A stretch of 64,000 nucleotides of DNA from Cellulomonas fengjieae (GTDB taxonomy: Bacteria; Actinomycetota; Actinomycetes; Actinomycetales; Cellulomonadaceae): the NCBI RefSeq assembly GCF_018388465.1, contig NZ_CP074404.1, positions 310,001 through 374,000 of the forward strand. The letters run 5' to 3'. A program made the translations under genes and the position numbers. Every line of letters begins with the position of its first letter. The stretch's first letter is position 1. The notes beneath the pieces are model-generated. The model ran no database searches, was not told the origin of the DNA, and saw nothing but the letters and a program-made list of their open reading frames with translations. Below are positions 16,175-24,955 of the stretch, in pieces.

Positions 16175-16636
16175 GTGTCGGGCAGGCTGGGGCGCGTGGG
16201 AGACGTCCGAGACCTCCGGAGTGCAGCCAGCGTGCGTCGTCGCGACGCGCGCGCCGTCGACCGTGAGCTCGTCGTCGAGGCGGGCCGCACGGCCCCCCGG
16301 GCTGCCCGGCACTGGGTGATGCGGACCATCGCCGAGGCCGGGATCGGCGGAGCCTCCAACCAGGTGATCGAGCTCCTCACGGGCGAGCTGGTGTCCAACG
16401 CGGTCGTGCACGGGCCCGAGGCCGCACAGATCCGCATCCAGCTGCACATCGACGGGCAGGACGTGCGCGTCGGCGTGCGCGACACGGGTGGCGGCACCCC
16501 CACGGTCGGTCATCCCGAGCCGACCGCGCCGAGCGGACGTGGCCTCGCCCTGGTCGAGGCGCTGTCCTCCGACTGGGGCACCCAGCTCCACGACGACGGC
16601 AAGACGGTCTGGTTCGAGGTCCGCGGCGACGAGTGA
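16175..16636 (+). CDS. Anti-sigma-type ATP-binding protein (RsbW/SpoIIAB-like HATPase)
   Basis: A 153-residue protein with a GHKL ATPase fold. The N box is ELLTGELVSNAVVHG, the G1 box VGVRDTGGG and the G2 box SGRGLALVEALSSDWG. These single-domain proteins usually act as anti-sigma factor kinases that phosphorylate a STAS anti-anti-sigma partner; none is adjacent. The start GTG 16175 follows an AGAAGG ribosome binding site, and GTG 16196 is an alternative. The gene is transcribed divergently from the LAL operon and about 200 bp before the MinD-like gene. Confidence 0.82.
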   Translation: MSGRLGRVGDVRDLRSAASVRRRDARAVDRELVVEAGRTAPRAARHWVMRTIAEAGIGGASNQVIELLTGELVSNAVVHGPEAAQIRIQLHIDGQDVRVGVRDTGGGTPTVGHPEPTAPSGRGLALVEALSSDWGTQLHDDGKTVWFEVRGDE

Positions 16637-16837
16637 CGGGCCGACACGCCCGGGACGTCCGAGTGTGTCCGAACTCGCGTCCGCCCGTCCCCGTCCCGTC
16701 CTCGTCCCGTGCCCGCCCGGCGCGCTGAGCCGCCCCCCGCAGTCGGCAGCGCGCTGGCCTGCGTCTGCGCGATGCGCGCGAGGCCCGTGCGGCGTAGTTT
16801 CGGGGGCGGACGATCGGGAGCGAGGGGCAACCACACC

Positions 16838-18352
16838 ATGAGTGACGCCAGCGACGGCAGCGACGGCACGCCAGTGACGACGAAGATGCCGGACATCCGC
16901 GCGGAGGTGCGGGACGACGGCACCGGAGAGATCTCGATCGACGGCGTCGTCGAGCGGGTGCGGATGGCGAACCTCGCCGAGGCGGGTGCGGCCATCACGA
17001 CGCGCATCGCCGCGCTCGCGGGCACCGTCGGACGGCCCGTGCCCGTGCAGGTCCGCGACCCCGACGGCGTCTGGTCGCTGATGATCCACCCCGACGGCCT
17101 GGTCGACGAGGCACCCGCGCTCATCGACGGCGACGGCTCTGCCGACGGTCCGGCCGACCGCGACGGATCCACCGGTGCGGTGTCGTCCTCGCAGCAGGCG
17201 GCGTTCACCGGCGGAGACTCGGCAGCGCCGAGCGTGCCCGCCACGCTCCCCCCGCTCGCGGAGGGCACCCCCAGCACCCCGGCCCGAGGACCCGCGGCGA
17301 CGCGGGGCAGCACGTCCCGGCCGACGGGCGCGTCGGCCGACGAGGACGGCGTCCCGGCGTCCGGTGGCGCCGGTGGCCCCGCCGCGACCGTCGGGACCGG
17401 ATCCGGATCGACGCCGCTGCCGACGCTCGACGACCTGCTGGCCGCGCGCCACCCCGTCCCGGCCTCCGGTCCCGCCGAGCACGGGTGGCGTGCCGGGGTC
17501 CGACGGCTGACGTTCGGAGTGGTCTCGCCGGCACCGGGGCCCGTGGAGCGTCGTCGGCGGGTCGACTCGGCCTCCGTGCGCCGCACGCTCGACGGCCCGA
17601 AGACGGTCGTCGTGATCAACCCCAAGGGCGGCGCCCACAAGACGACGGCGACCATGCTGCTGGCGGCCACGTTCGGCCTGCAGCGCGGCGGGTACACCCT
17701 CGCGTGGGACAACAACGAGACGCGCGGCACGCTCGGCTGGCGGTCGTCGCACGCCGACCACACCCGCACGGCCGTGGACCTGCTGAACGCCCTGCCGTCG
17801 CTCGGTCCGCAGGGCACGGTCCGGATCGGTGACCTGGACGGCTTCGTGCGCACGCAGCCCAGCGAGCAGTTCGACGTGCTGGCGTCCGACGAGAACTCGG
17901 CGTCGGCGTCGTCCGTGGACGCGGACTCGTTCACCGCCCTGCACCAGGTGCTCTCCCGCTTCTACCGGGTGCTGGTCATCGACACGGGCAACAACATGCG
18001 CGCCTCGAACTGGCAGGCGGCCGTCGGGGCGGCCGACCAGATCGTCGTGGTGTCCACCGTGCGCGAGGACACCGCCCAGTCGGCCGCGTGGGCGCTCGAC
18101 GCCCTGCGTGCCACCGGCCACGAGGAAGCGGTCCGCCGGGCCGTCACCGTGCTGTCCGCGCCGGAGCCGAAGGTGGACAAGGACCTGCAGAAGCGTCTGC
18201 GGTCCCACTTCGGCGCCCTCACCCGCGCGGTCATCGACGTGCCGCACGACCGGGCGCTGGTCTCGGGCGGACCCATCGACTACGACTCCCTCGACCTGAC
18301 CACGCGTGACGCCTGGCTGCGGGTGACCGCCGTGGTGGCCGACGGGCTCTGA
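16838..18352 (+). CDS. MinD/ParA-like P-loop ATPase with long N-terminal extension
   Basis: A 504-residue protein. Residues 1-100 form a small acidic alpha/beta domain (VRMANLAEAGAAITTRIAAL; PVPVQVRDPDGVWSLMIHPDG). Residues 100-215 are a low-complexity Ala/Pro/Gly linker. Residues 250-504 are a MinD/ParA-type ATPase. The deviant Walker A reads NPKGGAHKTT (residues 261-270), keeping both Lys but with His where Gly normally precedes the second Lys. VLVIDTGNN is the Walker B equivalent and has Asn-Asn following. Relatives work in chromosome or protein positioning or beside type VII secretion; no ParB or ESX gene is nearby, so the role is open. ATG 16838 follows GAGGGG at a long spacing. Confidence 0.78.
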   Translation: MSDASDGSDGTPVTTKMPDIRAEVRDDGTGEISIDGVVERVRMANLAEAGAAITTRIAALAGTVGRPVPVQVRDPDGVWSLMIHPDGLVDEAPALIDGDGSADGPADRDGSTGAVSSSQQAAFTGGDSAAPSVPATLPPLAEGTPSTPARGPAATRGSTSRPTGASADEDGVPASGGAGGPAATVGTGSGSTPLPTLDDLLAARHPVPASGPAEHGWRAGVRRLTFGVVSPAPGPVERRRRVDSASVRRTLDGPKTVVVINPKGGAHKTTATMLLAATFGLQRGGYTLAWDNNETRGTLGWRSSHADHTRTAVDLLNALPSLGPQGTVRIGDLDGFVRTQPSEQFDVLASDENSASASSVDADSFTALHQVLSRFYRVLVIDTGNNMRASNWQAAVGAADQIVVVSTVREDTAQSAAWALDALRATGHEEAVRRAVTVLSAPEPKVDKDLQKRLRSHFGALTRAVIDVPHDRALVSGGPIDYDSLDLTTRDAWLRVTAVVADGL

Positions 18353-18380
18353 GCCGTTCCGGGCACGCGGGCGCCCGGGT

Positions 18381-18407
18381 CGTGCAAGAAGCGGGACGGT
18401 CGCGACA
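18381..18407 (+). promoter_or_regulatory. Probable ECF-type promoter of the sigma factor gene
   Basis: CGTGCAAG (18381-18388), 15 bp, then GACA (18404-18407), about 40 bp before the sigma start. The same two elements with the same 15-bp gap occur upstream of the putative anti-sigma gene, suggesting autoregulation. Confidence 0.45.
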
Positions 18408-18447
18408 GAGTGCAGGTGTAGGCCACCCGACCAGACCAGGGAGCACC

Positions 18448-19035
18448 GTGCCGTCGCGGACACCGAGCACGCCGAACGGCGAGACCACCCTCTCGCCCGA
18501 CGCCCCGCCGGACGACACGGACCCGGCGGAGGCCGGCGCGTCCGGTCCCGACCCGTCGCACGACGCCGTCTGGTTCGAGGCGCTCGTCCGGCAGCACGCC
18601 ACCGCGGTGCACCGGTTCGTCGTGCGGCGCGCCGGCCGTGACGAGGCGGAGGACCTGGCCGCCGACGTGCTCACGGTGGCTTGGCGGCGCCGGGCCGACG
18701 TCCCGGACGGCGCCGAGCTGCCCTGGCTGTACCGCACGGCCGGCTTCGTCGTCGCGAACCACCGTCGCAAGGGTCGCCCTGTCCCGGTCGGCGACGTGCC
18801 CGAGGAGCTCGACTCCGACGACCCCGCGGTCCGGGCGGTCCAGGAGGAGCGCGTCCGCGAGGTGCTGGGCGCCCTCAGCCCGCGGGACCGGGAGATCCTG
18901 CTGCTCAACGCGTGGGAGGGCCTGTCCGGCGAGGAGCTCGCCCACGTGCTCGGCATCGGCCGCGGCGGCGCGGACGCCGCGCTGAGCCGCGCCCGGGCCC
19001 GCCTCCGTGAGGTCTGGGCGGCCGCCGAGGCCTGA
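18448..19035 (+). CDS. ECF-type RNA polymerase sigma factor
   Basis: A 195-residue sigma-70 family protein. Region 2 spans about residues 38-100 (FEALVRQHATAVHRFVVRR, DEAEDLAADVLTVAWRR, LPWLYRTAGFVVANHRR). Region 4 spans about residues 128-185, with LGALSPRDREILLLNAWEGL and the helix-turn-helix SGEELAHVLGIGRGGADAAL. The first 35 residues are a Pro/Asp-rich extension. Start GTG 18448 has an AGGGAG ribosome binding site. The next gene encodes a one-helix membrane protein with the layout of an anti-sigma factor, so envelope-signal control is likely. Confidence 0.92.
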   Translation: MPSRTPSTPNGETTLSPDAPPDDTDPAEAGASGPDPSHDAVWFEALVRQHATAVHRFVVRRAGRDEAEDLAADVLTVAWRRRADVPDGAELPWLYRTAGFVVANHRRKGRPVPVGDVPEELDSDDPAVRAVQEERVREVLGALSPRDREILLLNAWEGLSGEELAHVLGIGRGGADAALSRARARLREVWAAAEA

Positions 19036-19103
19036 GCCGGACCGGCGGCCGGCGGCGGCGCGCGGCGGCGGCAGGCGGCTGGCGGCGGGCGGCGGGCGGC
19101 GGC

Positions 19104-19175
19104 CGCGAGATCGTGGGTTCGGCGCGAGATCGTGGCTGCGAACCCCCGCGCTCGTGCCGAACCCACGTTCTCGCG
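19104..19175. repeat. Inverted repeat CGCGAGAWCGTGGGTTCGGC
   Basis: Two 20-bp arms (19104-19123 and 19156-19175) are complementary at 19 of 20 positions, with a further partial copy of the left arm in the 32-bp spacer. It lies between the sigma and anti-sigma genes, after a GGC-rich run (about 19040-19103). A looser relative is at 29241-29306. Confidence 0.75.
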
Positions 19176-19227
19176 CCCGGAGCGGGAGCGGGGACGGCCG
19201 GGCGAGCGGTGCAACGCGGGGTGAACC

Positions 19228-19254
19228 CGTGCAAGCGCGGAGGCCGCCGGGACA
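19228..19254 (+). promoter_or_regulatory. Probable ECF-type promoter of the anti-sigma gene
   Basis: CGTGCAAG (19228-19235), 15 bp, then GACA (19251-19254), 45 bp before the start. This matches the arrangement upstream of the sigma gene. Confidence 0.45.
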
Positions 19255-19299
19255 CATGAGGGGTAGAGAGCGATCCACCCAGGACCAGGAGGCAGGACC

Positions 19300-20727
19300 G
19301 TGGACGACCGCACCGAGAACGGGACGACCGACGGCATCCCCGACGGCACCGCCGACGACACGGCGTTCGCCCGCCTGCAGGCGGCCGACCCCGCCGCGGG
19401 TGCGACCCCGGACGTGCCCGCGCTGTACGCCGCCGTCACCCAGCGCACCGGCGTCCCCGTGGCCGCGCCTGCCGACGAGCTCGCCGCCCGCCGCTCCCGG
19501 CGCGCGCCACGCTGGCTGCAGGTCGCGGCCGCGGTCGCGGGCGTCGCGGTGATCGGCGGGGGCGGCTACGCGTACGGCGTGAACAGCGCGCCGACCCAGG
19601 CGGTGCTGCCGGCGATCACGCTGGAGAGCGCCGCCGGCGGCCGCGCGGACACGGCCCCCCAGGCGGCGTCCATGGCGGGCGGCGCGGTCGACACCAAGAT
19701 GATGTACCCCTGGTGGGGCGGTCGGACGGTGTTCGCGGCCAGCGGGCTGTCCGGCGAGGGTGGCTCGGGCGGCGCGTGGGGCTTCGACGCCGCAGGCGTC
19801 TACTCCGAGGCGACCGCGGCGGCGGCAGCCGCGGCGCTCGGCGTGCCCGGGCAGCCGAGGCTCGAGTACGGCACGTGGTCGGTGGGTCCGAACGACGGCT
19901 CCGCGGCGTCCGTGTCGCTGTCGGCGGACGGCCTCGCGAGCCTGTCCTACTACGACCCCACCCGGGACCCGTGGAACTGCGTGCGCTCGGCGCCGGACAG
20001 GATCGAGGAGCCGAGCACGGGCGGGGCCGACGAGCCGAGCACGGGCACGGCCGAGGAGGGGTTCGCCGTGCCGGAGACCGGCATCGTGGGCGGTCCCGGG
20101 TGCAGCACCGCGGCGCCGGCGCCGACGGGGGACGCGGCGATCGACCGGGCGAAGGAGGCGCTGTCCGCCGTCGGCGTCGACCCCGCCGGGTACGAGCTCG
20201 CCGCGTCGACCGACCCGGGCAGCCCGCAGGTCACCAACGTGTCGGCCAGCCAGGTGCTCGACGGCCAGCTGACCGGCGTGACGGCGAGCGTGACGGTCGT
20301 GGCCGACGGCGTGCAGTCGCTGTACGTGCCGCTCGCCCCGCTGGTCGAGCTGGGCAGCTACGACGTGGTGAGCCCGACCGACGCGGTCGCCCGGCTGGAC
20401 GACCCGCGGTTCGGTGCCTCGGGGGGCGGCGGGGTGATGCCGCTCGCGGCCGGGGGTATGCGCACCGCCGACGACGCGGCGTCGTCGTCGGAGCCGCAGG
20501 CCGCGGTGGAGCCGACCGTCCCGGCCACGCCCCAGGCGGGCAGCCCGCTGGCGTGGCCGGTGCAGGAGGTCACGCTCGTGTCCGCCCGGCTCGGGGTCGC
20601 CCTGACCACCCTGCCGACCGGCGCGTCCGTGCTGGTGCCGACGTATGAGCTCGCGGACGCCGACGGCGCCACGTGGAGCGTCATCGCGGTGGTCGACGAC
20701 CAGCTGGACTTCTCCGCGGTGGGCTGA
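19300..20727 (+). CDS. Single-pass membrane protein, probable anti-sigma factor partner
   Basis: A 475-residue protein starting at GTG 19300 behind a strong AGGAGG. Residues 1-70 are cytoplasmic with a helical stretch (FARLQAADPAAGA, DVPALYAAVTQRTG). A single transmembrane helix lies near residues 72-95 (WLQVAAAVAGVAVIGGGGYAYG). The remaining ~380 residues are extracytoplasmic, rich in Ala/Gly/Asp and with a pair of Cys. No zinc anti-sigma motif (HxxxCxxC) is visible, so the anti-sigma role is inferred from gene order, topology and the shared promoter motif rather than from sequence similarity. Confidence 0.65.
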   Translation: MDDRTENGTTDGIPDGTADDTAFARLQAADPAAGATPDVPALYAAVTQRTGVPVAAPADELAARRSRRAPRWLQVAAAVAGVAVIGGGGYAYGVNSAPTQAVLPAITLESAAGGRADTAPQAASMAGGAVDTKMMYPWWGGRTVFAASGLSGEGGSGGAWGFDAAGVYSEATAAAAAAALGVPGQPRLEYGTWSVGPNDGSAASVSLSADGLASLSYYDPTRDPWNCVRSAPDRIEEPSTGGADEPSTGTAEEGFAVPETGIVGGPGCSTAAPAPTGDAAIDRAKEALSAVGVDPAGYELAASTDPGSPQVTNVSASQVLDGQLTGVTASVTVVADGVQSLYVPLAPLVELGSYDVVSPTDAVARLDDPRFGASGGGGVMPLAAGGMRTADDAASSSEPQAAVEPTVPATPQAGSPLAWPVQEVTLVSARLGVALTTLPTGASVLVPTYELADADGATWSVIAVVDDQLDFSAVG

Positions 20728-20729
20728 CC

Positions 20730-20785
20730 GGCACGACGAAGGCCGGCCGACGTCGGAGGGGACGTCGACCGGCCTTCGTCGTGCC
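20730..20785. terminator. Bidirectional terminator-like hairpin
   Basis: Two 25-bp arms (20730-20754 and 20761-20785) are complementary at 24 of 25 positions around a 6-nt loop. It lies exactly between the convergent anti-sigma-like and galactanase genes and could stop transcription from both sides. Confidence 0.9.
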
Positions 20786-20808
20786 CGCGGGTCCGCGCGG
20801 TCCGACGG

Positions 20809-22704
20809 CTACCGCCGGACGGTCAGCGGTCGGGACGTCGACCCGAGGACCGACAGGTCGCCCGCGTACTGCGCCGTGAGCACGTGGGTGCCGCGAGGGA
20901 GCGGACCGAGCCGGACGTCGACGGCTCCGCGGTCCCGCGCCCGCAGCAGTGCGCGCCCGACCTCGACGCCGCCGTCCCGGACGACGACCAGCCCGGTCGG
21001 CGCCGTGCGGCCCGCCCGGACCGACACGTGTGCCACCGTCGCGGCCGCGTGCTGCCCGCGCCCGCGTGCCACACGCAGCGACGTGGTCGACGCCGCCCGC
21101 GCGGCGGGCGCCACGGGATCGGCCTGCAGCTCGGCCGCGACGGGCAGCAGCCGCCCGTCGAACCCGAACATCGCCTGGTTCTCCCAGGCGTTCCCGGACG
21201 TGGGGTCGGCCGGGTCCCAGCCGTTGCCCGCGACCGAGGTCCACGCCGGCTCCCAGTAGACGGTGCCGAGGCCGCGTCCGCCGGGCGCCGAGGCGACCAC
21301 GTCCTGCACGGCCCGCAGCGCGGAGGCCTGACCGGCCGGCGTGGCCGGGTAGCCGGCGACGAGCTCGTCGGGGGTGTTGAGGATGTTCTCCCAGGCCGGG
21401 GTGTCGTCGTCCAGGGTGAACGGGTACGCGGTCTCGACGACCACCACGTCGCGGTCGTACCGGTCGGACAGCGTGGTGACCGCCTCCTGCAGGTCCGCCA
21501 GCGACCCGTGCCAGTACCCGTAGTAGGACAGCCCGATCACGTCGAACGGCACGCCGCGCGCGGTGACCTCGTCGAACCACCAGGTCAGGGAGCCGATCCC
21601 GTTGTTGATGTTGGTCAGGTGCAGGATCGTCCTGGTGGTGGGGGAGACCTCCTTGACCGCGTCGTGGCCGGCCGTCAGGAACGCCGCGAGGTTGTCCCAC
21701 TGGGCGCCCGGCACGTCGTCCGACGGGTCGACGTCCCACGTCTGCCCCCACGGCCACAGCATCCCGGGATTGATCTCGTTGCCCACCTGGACGTAGTCCG
21801 CGGTGATCCCCGCCGACTTCAGGGCGGTGAGCACCTCGACGGTGTGGTCGTGCACGTCGACGGCCAGCTGGGCGGCGTCATGGGTAGCCCAGGCGGCGGG
21901 CACGCCCTGCGCGCCGGGGTCGGTCCAGCGGTCGGAGTAGTGGAAGTCGACCATCAGCGCCATGCCCGCGGCCTTGATCCGCTTCGCGGTGGCGACCACG
22001 TGCGTGACCTCGTTGTACCCGTCGGCGGGGTCGACCCAGACCTTCAGCCGGCCGAGGTTCATGCCGGCGTCGGCGAGCAGCCGCACGGGGTCCCCGGGCG
22101 CGCCCGTGGCGGAGGCGTAGGTGGCTCCGGCGTCCTCGTTCTTGGCCAGCCCGGACAGGTCGCCGCCGCGGATGGCGCGCGTCACCTGCCCGGGGGCGAG
22201 CGAGACGTCGTCGACGCTCGCCCACGCGTTCGCGGGTCCGTCGGTGTCCACGGAGATGGTGCACGCCCCGCCGACCACGTAGGCGGACACGGACAGCCGG
22301 ACCCACGCGTCGTCCTGCAGGGTGCCCGGCAGCGTGGTGGCGTCGTCGACGCCGCAGCCGGTCAGCCGCAGCGACGTGGCGTCCAGCCCGCCGGACTTGA
22401 CCCACGCGCTCACGGTCCACCAGCCGTCGGCCAGCCCTTCGACGCGCTGGGACGTGCTCACCCGGTACCGCGACGCCGACCAGTGCGTGAGCCGCGAACC
22501 GTCGCGCCCGCCGCTCTCCACGGCGGCGCCCGTGCCGGTGACCGTCCAGCCGGTCAGGCCCTGCTCGAACCCGGCGTTGTCGACGACCCCGGGCGTCGGG
22601 TCGGCGGCGGGGACCGGCGCGGGGGGCGGCGAGCCGGCGGTCAACGCCAGCACCGTCCCGAGCGCCGCGGCGCAGGACCACCAGAACCGTGCATGAACCC
22701 TCAT
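20809..22704 (-). CDS. Secreted GH53 endo-beta-1,4-galactanase
   Basis: A 631-residue arabinogalactan endo-1,4-beta-galactanase that cuts plant galactan outside the cell. Residues 1-33 are a signal peptide. Residues 40-175 form a carbohydrate-binding-like beta domain (GWTVTGTG, WWTVSAWVKSGG). Residues 176-520 are the GH53 barrel with GGDLSGLAKNEDAGATY, acid/base Glu310 in VQVGNEI, and nucleophile Glu424 in VVVVETAYP. Residues 535-631 are an Ig-like repeat ending YAGDLSVLGSTSRPLTV. ATG 22704 has AAGGAGG about 6 nt upstream. It follows the GH42 gene after 55 bp in one operon, like the ganB/ganA pair of Bacillus. Confidence 0.95.
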   Translation of the reverse strand: MRVHARFWWSCAAALGTVLALTAGSPPPAPVPAADPTPGVVDNAGFEQGLTGWTVTGTGAAVESGGRDGSRLTHWSASRYRVSTSQRVEGLADGWWTVSAWVKSGGLDATSLRLTGCGVDDATTLPGTLQDDAWVRLSVSAYVVGGACTISVDTDGPANAWASVDDVSLAPGQVTRAIRGGDLSGLAKNEDAGATYASATGAPGDPVRLLADAGMNLGRLKVWVDPADGYNEVTHVVATAKRIKAAGMALMVDFHYSDRWTDPGAQGVPAAWATHDAAQLAVDVHDHTVEVLTALKSAGITADYVQVGNEINPGMLWPWGQTWDVDPSDDVPGAQWDNLAAFLTAGHDAVKEVSPTTRTILHLTNINNGIGSLTWWFDEVTARGVPFDVIGLSYYGYWHGSLADLQEAVTTLSDRYDRDVVVVETAYPFTLDDDTPAWENILNTPDELVAGYPATPAGQASALRAVQDVVASAPGGRGLGTVYWEPAWTSVAGNGWDPADPTSGNAWENQAMFGFDGRLLPVAAELQADPVAPAARAASTTSLRVARGRGQHAAATVAHVSVRAGRTAPTGLVVVRDGGVEVGRALLRARDRGAVDVRLGPLPRGTHVLTAQYAGDLSVLGSTSRPLTVRR

Positions 22705-22759
22705 CCTCGTCCTCCTTGACGTGGTGGCGGCCGACGGGCGGGAGCGCCCGCGGGGTGGT

Positions 22760-24760
22760 TCAGCTGGTGCGGCCCTCCTCGACGACGACGACGCCGCCCG
22801 CGGGGACCTTGACCGACCCGTGCGCGACGTCGCCGGTGAGCAGCAGGACGCCGTCGGCGGGGATCGCGACGGGCTCGTCGCCGTGGTTGATGGCGATCAC
22901 GTAGTCGGCGTCGGCGCCGTGCCGGCGGACCACCTCGACCTCGTCGGGGAGCCCGCTGGGGGCCAGCCCGGCGTCGGCGTAGACGGGGGCCATGACGGTC
23001 TCGAGCGCGTCGGCGTCGAGCGCCGTCGACACGTACCACCCGACGCCGTCGCCGTGCTGGTGCCGGGTGATCGCGGGTCGGCCGGCGGCGGGGCCGTCCG
23101 CGTAGGCGGAGACCACCCGCGCACCCTCGAGGGCCAGGTCCTCGGTCCAGGTCCTGGCGACGAGACCGTTGTCGAGGTGCACCCGGCCGCCCTCGCGCAG
23201 CGGCAGGAACTCCTCGACGGTCAGGCCCAGCGCGTCGCGCAGGGGAGCGCCGTACCCGCCCACGTGCACCGCGTCGGACTCGTCGACGATCGCGGAGAAG
23301 TACGAGGTGAGCAGCGTGCCGCCGCCGGCCACGTACCGCGTCAGGTTCTCGCTGGCGGCGGTGCTGAGCAGGTAGGAGGCCGGGGCCAGGACGAGCCGGT
23401 ACGGCGCCAGGTCGGCGTCCGGCAGGACGAAGTCCACGGTGAGCCCGTCGCGCCACAGCCGGTCGTAGTACGCCATGACGCGCTCGCGGTGGTCGAGGTC
23501 CACGCTCGGGCGCCACTCGAGGTCCTGCGCCCAGAACGACTCCCAGTCCCACAGGATCGCGACGTCGGCGTGCACGCGGGAGCCCAGCACCGGGGTGAGC
23601 CGCTGCAGGTCCGCGCCGAGCGTCACCACCTCGCGCCACACCCGCGACGACGTGCCCGCGTGCGGCAGCATCGCGGAGTGGAACTTCTCCGCACCCGAGC
23701 GCGAGGCGCGCCACTGGAAGAACAGGATCGCGTCGGCCCCGCGCCCGAGGTGGCTGAACGCGTTGCGGGCCATCTCCCCGGCGCGCTTGGCGACGTTGCG
23801 GGGCTGCCAGTTGACCGCCGACGTCGAGTGCTCCATGAGCATCCACGGCCGGCCCTGCGCGACGGACCGCGTGAGGTCGGCGACGAAGGCCAGCTGCACG
23901 TGGCCGCGCTCGTCGGCGGCCGTGAGGTAGTGGTCGTTGGAGACGACGTCCACCTCACGGGCCCACTTCCACAGGTCGATCGACGGGCACGACCCCGCCT
24001 GGAAGTTGGTGGTGACCGGGATGTCGGAGTGCGCACGGATGGCGTCGCGCTCGGCGACGAACGCCTGCCGCAGGGCGTGGTCGCTGAACCGGGCGAAGTC
24101 GAGGCGCTGCGCGGGGTTGACCACACTGGGGGCTACCGACGGCGGGTTCACGTGGTCCCACGACCCGTAGCGCTGACCCCAGAACGCCGTTCCCCACGCG
24201 TCGTTGAGCGCGTCGAGCGAGCCGTAGCGCTCCTGCAGCCATCCGCGGAACGCGACCGCGGCGGACGCCGAGTAGTCCTCACCCACGGGTGCGCCGTACT
24301 CGTTGTGCACGTGCCAGAGCGCGACCGCGGGGTGCCGGCCGTAGCGCTGCGCCAGCTCGGAGGCGATCCGGGTGGACGCGCGCAGGTAGGCGGGGTGGCT
24401 CGGGCCGGCCAGGCCGCGTGACCCGAAGCCCAGGACGGTGCCGTCGCGCGTGACGATCCGCGCGTCCGGGTAGGTGGCGAAGAACCAGGCGGGCGGCGAC
24501 GCCGTCGGCGTTCCCAGGTCGACCCGGATGCCGTTCTCGTGCAGCAGGTCGATCAGCCCGTCCAGCCAGCCGAACTCGAAGACGCCCTCGGTCGGCTCGA
24601 GCAGGGCCCAGGAGAAGATCCCGATGCTGACCAGGTTGACGCCGGCCTCGCGCATGAGGGCCACGTCCTGCGCCCAGACCTCCTGCGGCCACTGCTCCGG
24701 GTTGTAGTCGCCGCCGTAGGCGATCCCGTCGAGGCCGAGAGGCCAGGGGTAGTCAGGCAT
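22760..24760 (-). CDS. GH42 beta-galactosidase, intracellular
   Basis: A 666-residue enzyme of the expected family length with no signal peptide. It should hydrolyse imported galacto-oligosaccharides from galactan. The N-terminal barrel begins GIAYGGDYNPEQWP. The acid/base is Glu154 in WHVHNEYG and the nucleophile is Glu310 in WMLMEHST. Middle trimerisation and C-terminal beta domains follow. ATG 24760 is chosen for its GGAG at good spacing; upstream codons lack similarity. It is first in a leftward operon with the galactanase, divergent from the sugar transporter genes. Confidence 0.95.
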   Translation of the reverse strand: MPDYPWPLGLDGIAYGGDYNPEQWPQEVWAQDVALMREAGVNLVSIGIFSWALLEPTEGVFEFGWLDGLIDLLHENGIRVDLGTPTASPPAWFFATYPDARIVTRDGTVLGFGSRGLAGPSHPAYLRASTRIASELAQRYGRHPAVALWHVHNEYGAPVGEDYSASAAVAFRGWLQERYGSLDALNDAWGTAFWGQRYGSWDHVNPPSVAPSVVNPAQRLDFARFSDHALRQAFVAERDAIRAHSDIPVTTNFQAGSCPSIDLWKWAREVDVVSNDHYLTAADERGHVQLAFVADLTRSVAQGRPWMLMEHSTSAVNWQPRNVAKRAGEMARNAFSHLGRGADAILFFQWRASRSGAEKFHSAMLPHAGTSSRVWREVVTLGADLQRLTPVLGSRVHADVAILWDWESFWAQDLEWRPSVDLDHRERVMAYYDRLWRDGLTVDFVLPDADLAPYRLVLAPASYLLSTAASENLTRYVAGGGTLLTSYFSAIVDESDAVHVGGYGAPLRDALGLTVEEFLPLREGGRVHLDNGLVARTWTEDLALEGARVVSAYADGPAAGRPAITRHQHGDGVGWYVSTALDADALETVMAPVYADAGLAPSGLPDEVEVVRRHGADADYVIAINHGDEPVAIPADGVLLLTGDVAHGSVKVPAGGVVVVEEGRTS

Positions 24761-24822
24761 GACGCTCCATCGGGTCGAAGTCCTTGTGCACGGTCCCGGT
24801 TCTGCGACGCCGTACAACGAGG

Positions 24823-24852
24823 AGATAACACCACCTTCCTCCCTGTTGACAA
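24823..24852 (-). promoter_or_regulatory. Promoter of the GH42-GH53 operon
   Basis: On the minus strand: -35 TTGTCA (24852-24847), 18-bp spacer, -10 TTATCT (24828-24823). It overlaps the -35 of the rightward promoter, so the divergent promoters compete or are co-repressed. Confidence 0.55.
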
Positions 24853-24876
24853 GGCGCGAACCGGGTTGACTACTGT
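24846..24876 (+). promoter_or_regulatory. Promoter of the sugar transporter operon
   Basis: A perfect -35 TTGACA (24846-24851), 19-bp spacer, -10 TACTGT (24871-24876). It is one of the few consensus -35 boxes in the window. The transcript would run into the binding-protein gene at 24956. Confidence 0.55.
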
Positions 24877-24888
24877 GAGCGTGCACAG
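24873..24888. promoter_or_regulatory. LacI-type operator candidate
   Basis: CTGTGAGC-GTGCACAG, a palindrome with 12 of 16 symmetric positions and the central CG typical of LacI-family sites. It overlaps the -10 of the rightward promoter. A GTGCAC core also occurs at 24786-24791 downstream of the leftward promoter. The LacI-family gene at 28213 is the obvious candidate repressor. Confidence 0.5.
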
Positions 24889-24955
24889 CCAGAGGCGACC
24901 GTCAGAGGGCGCCCGTCCGGCGCGACGACGCGGCGGACCATGACAAGGAGGTCAG

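Noticed and set aside
16651..16690. Another copy of the ACGTCCGAG palindrome
   Set aside because: Only the left half matches (GACGTCCGAG). The right half does not form the expected arm.
19040..19103. GGC-rich run as a functional element
   Set aside because: It is simple-sequence DNA in a very GC-rich genome, and no coding or structural role can be supported.
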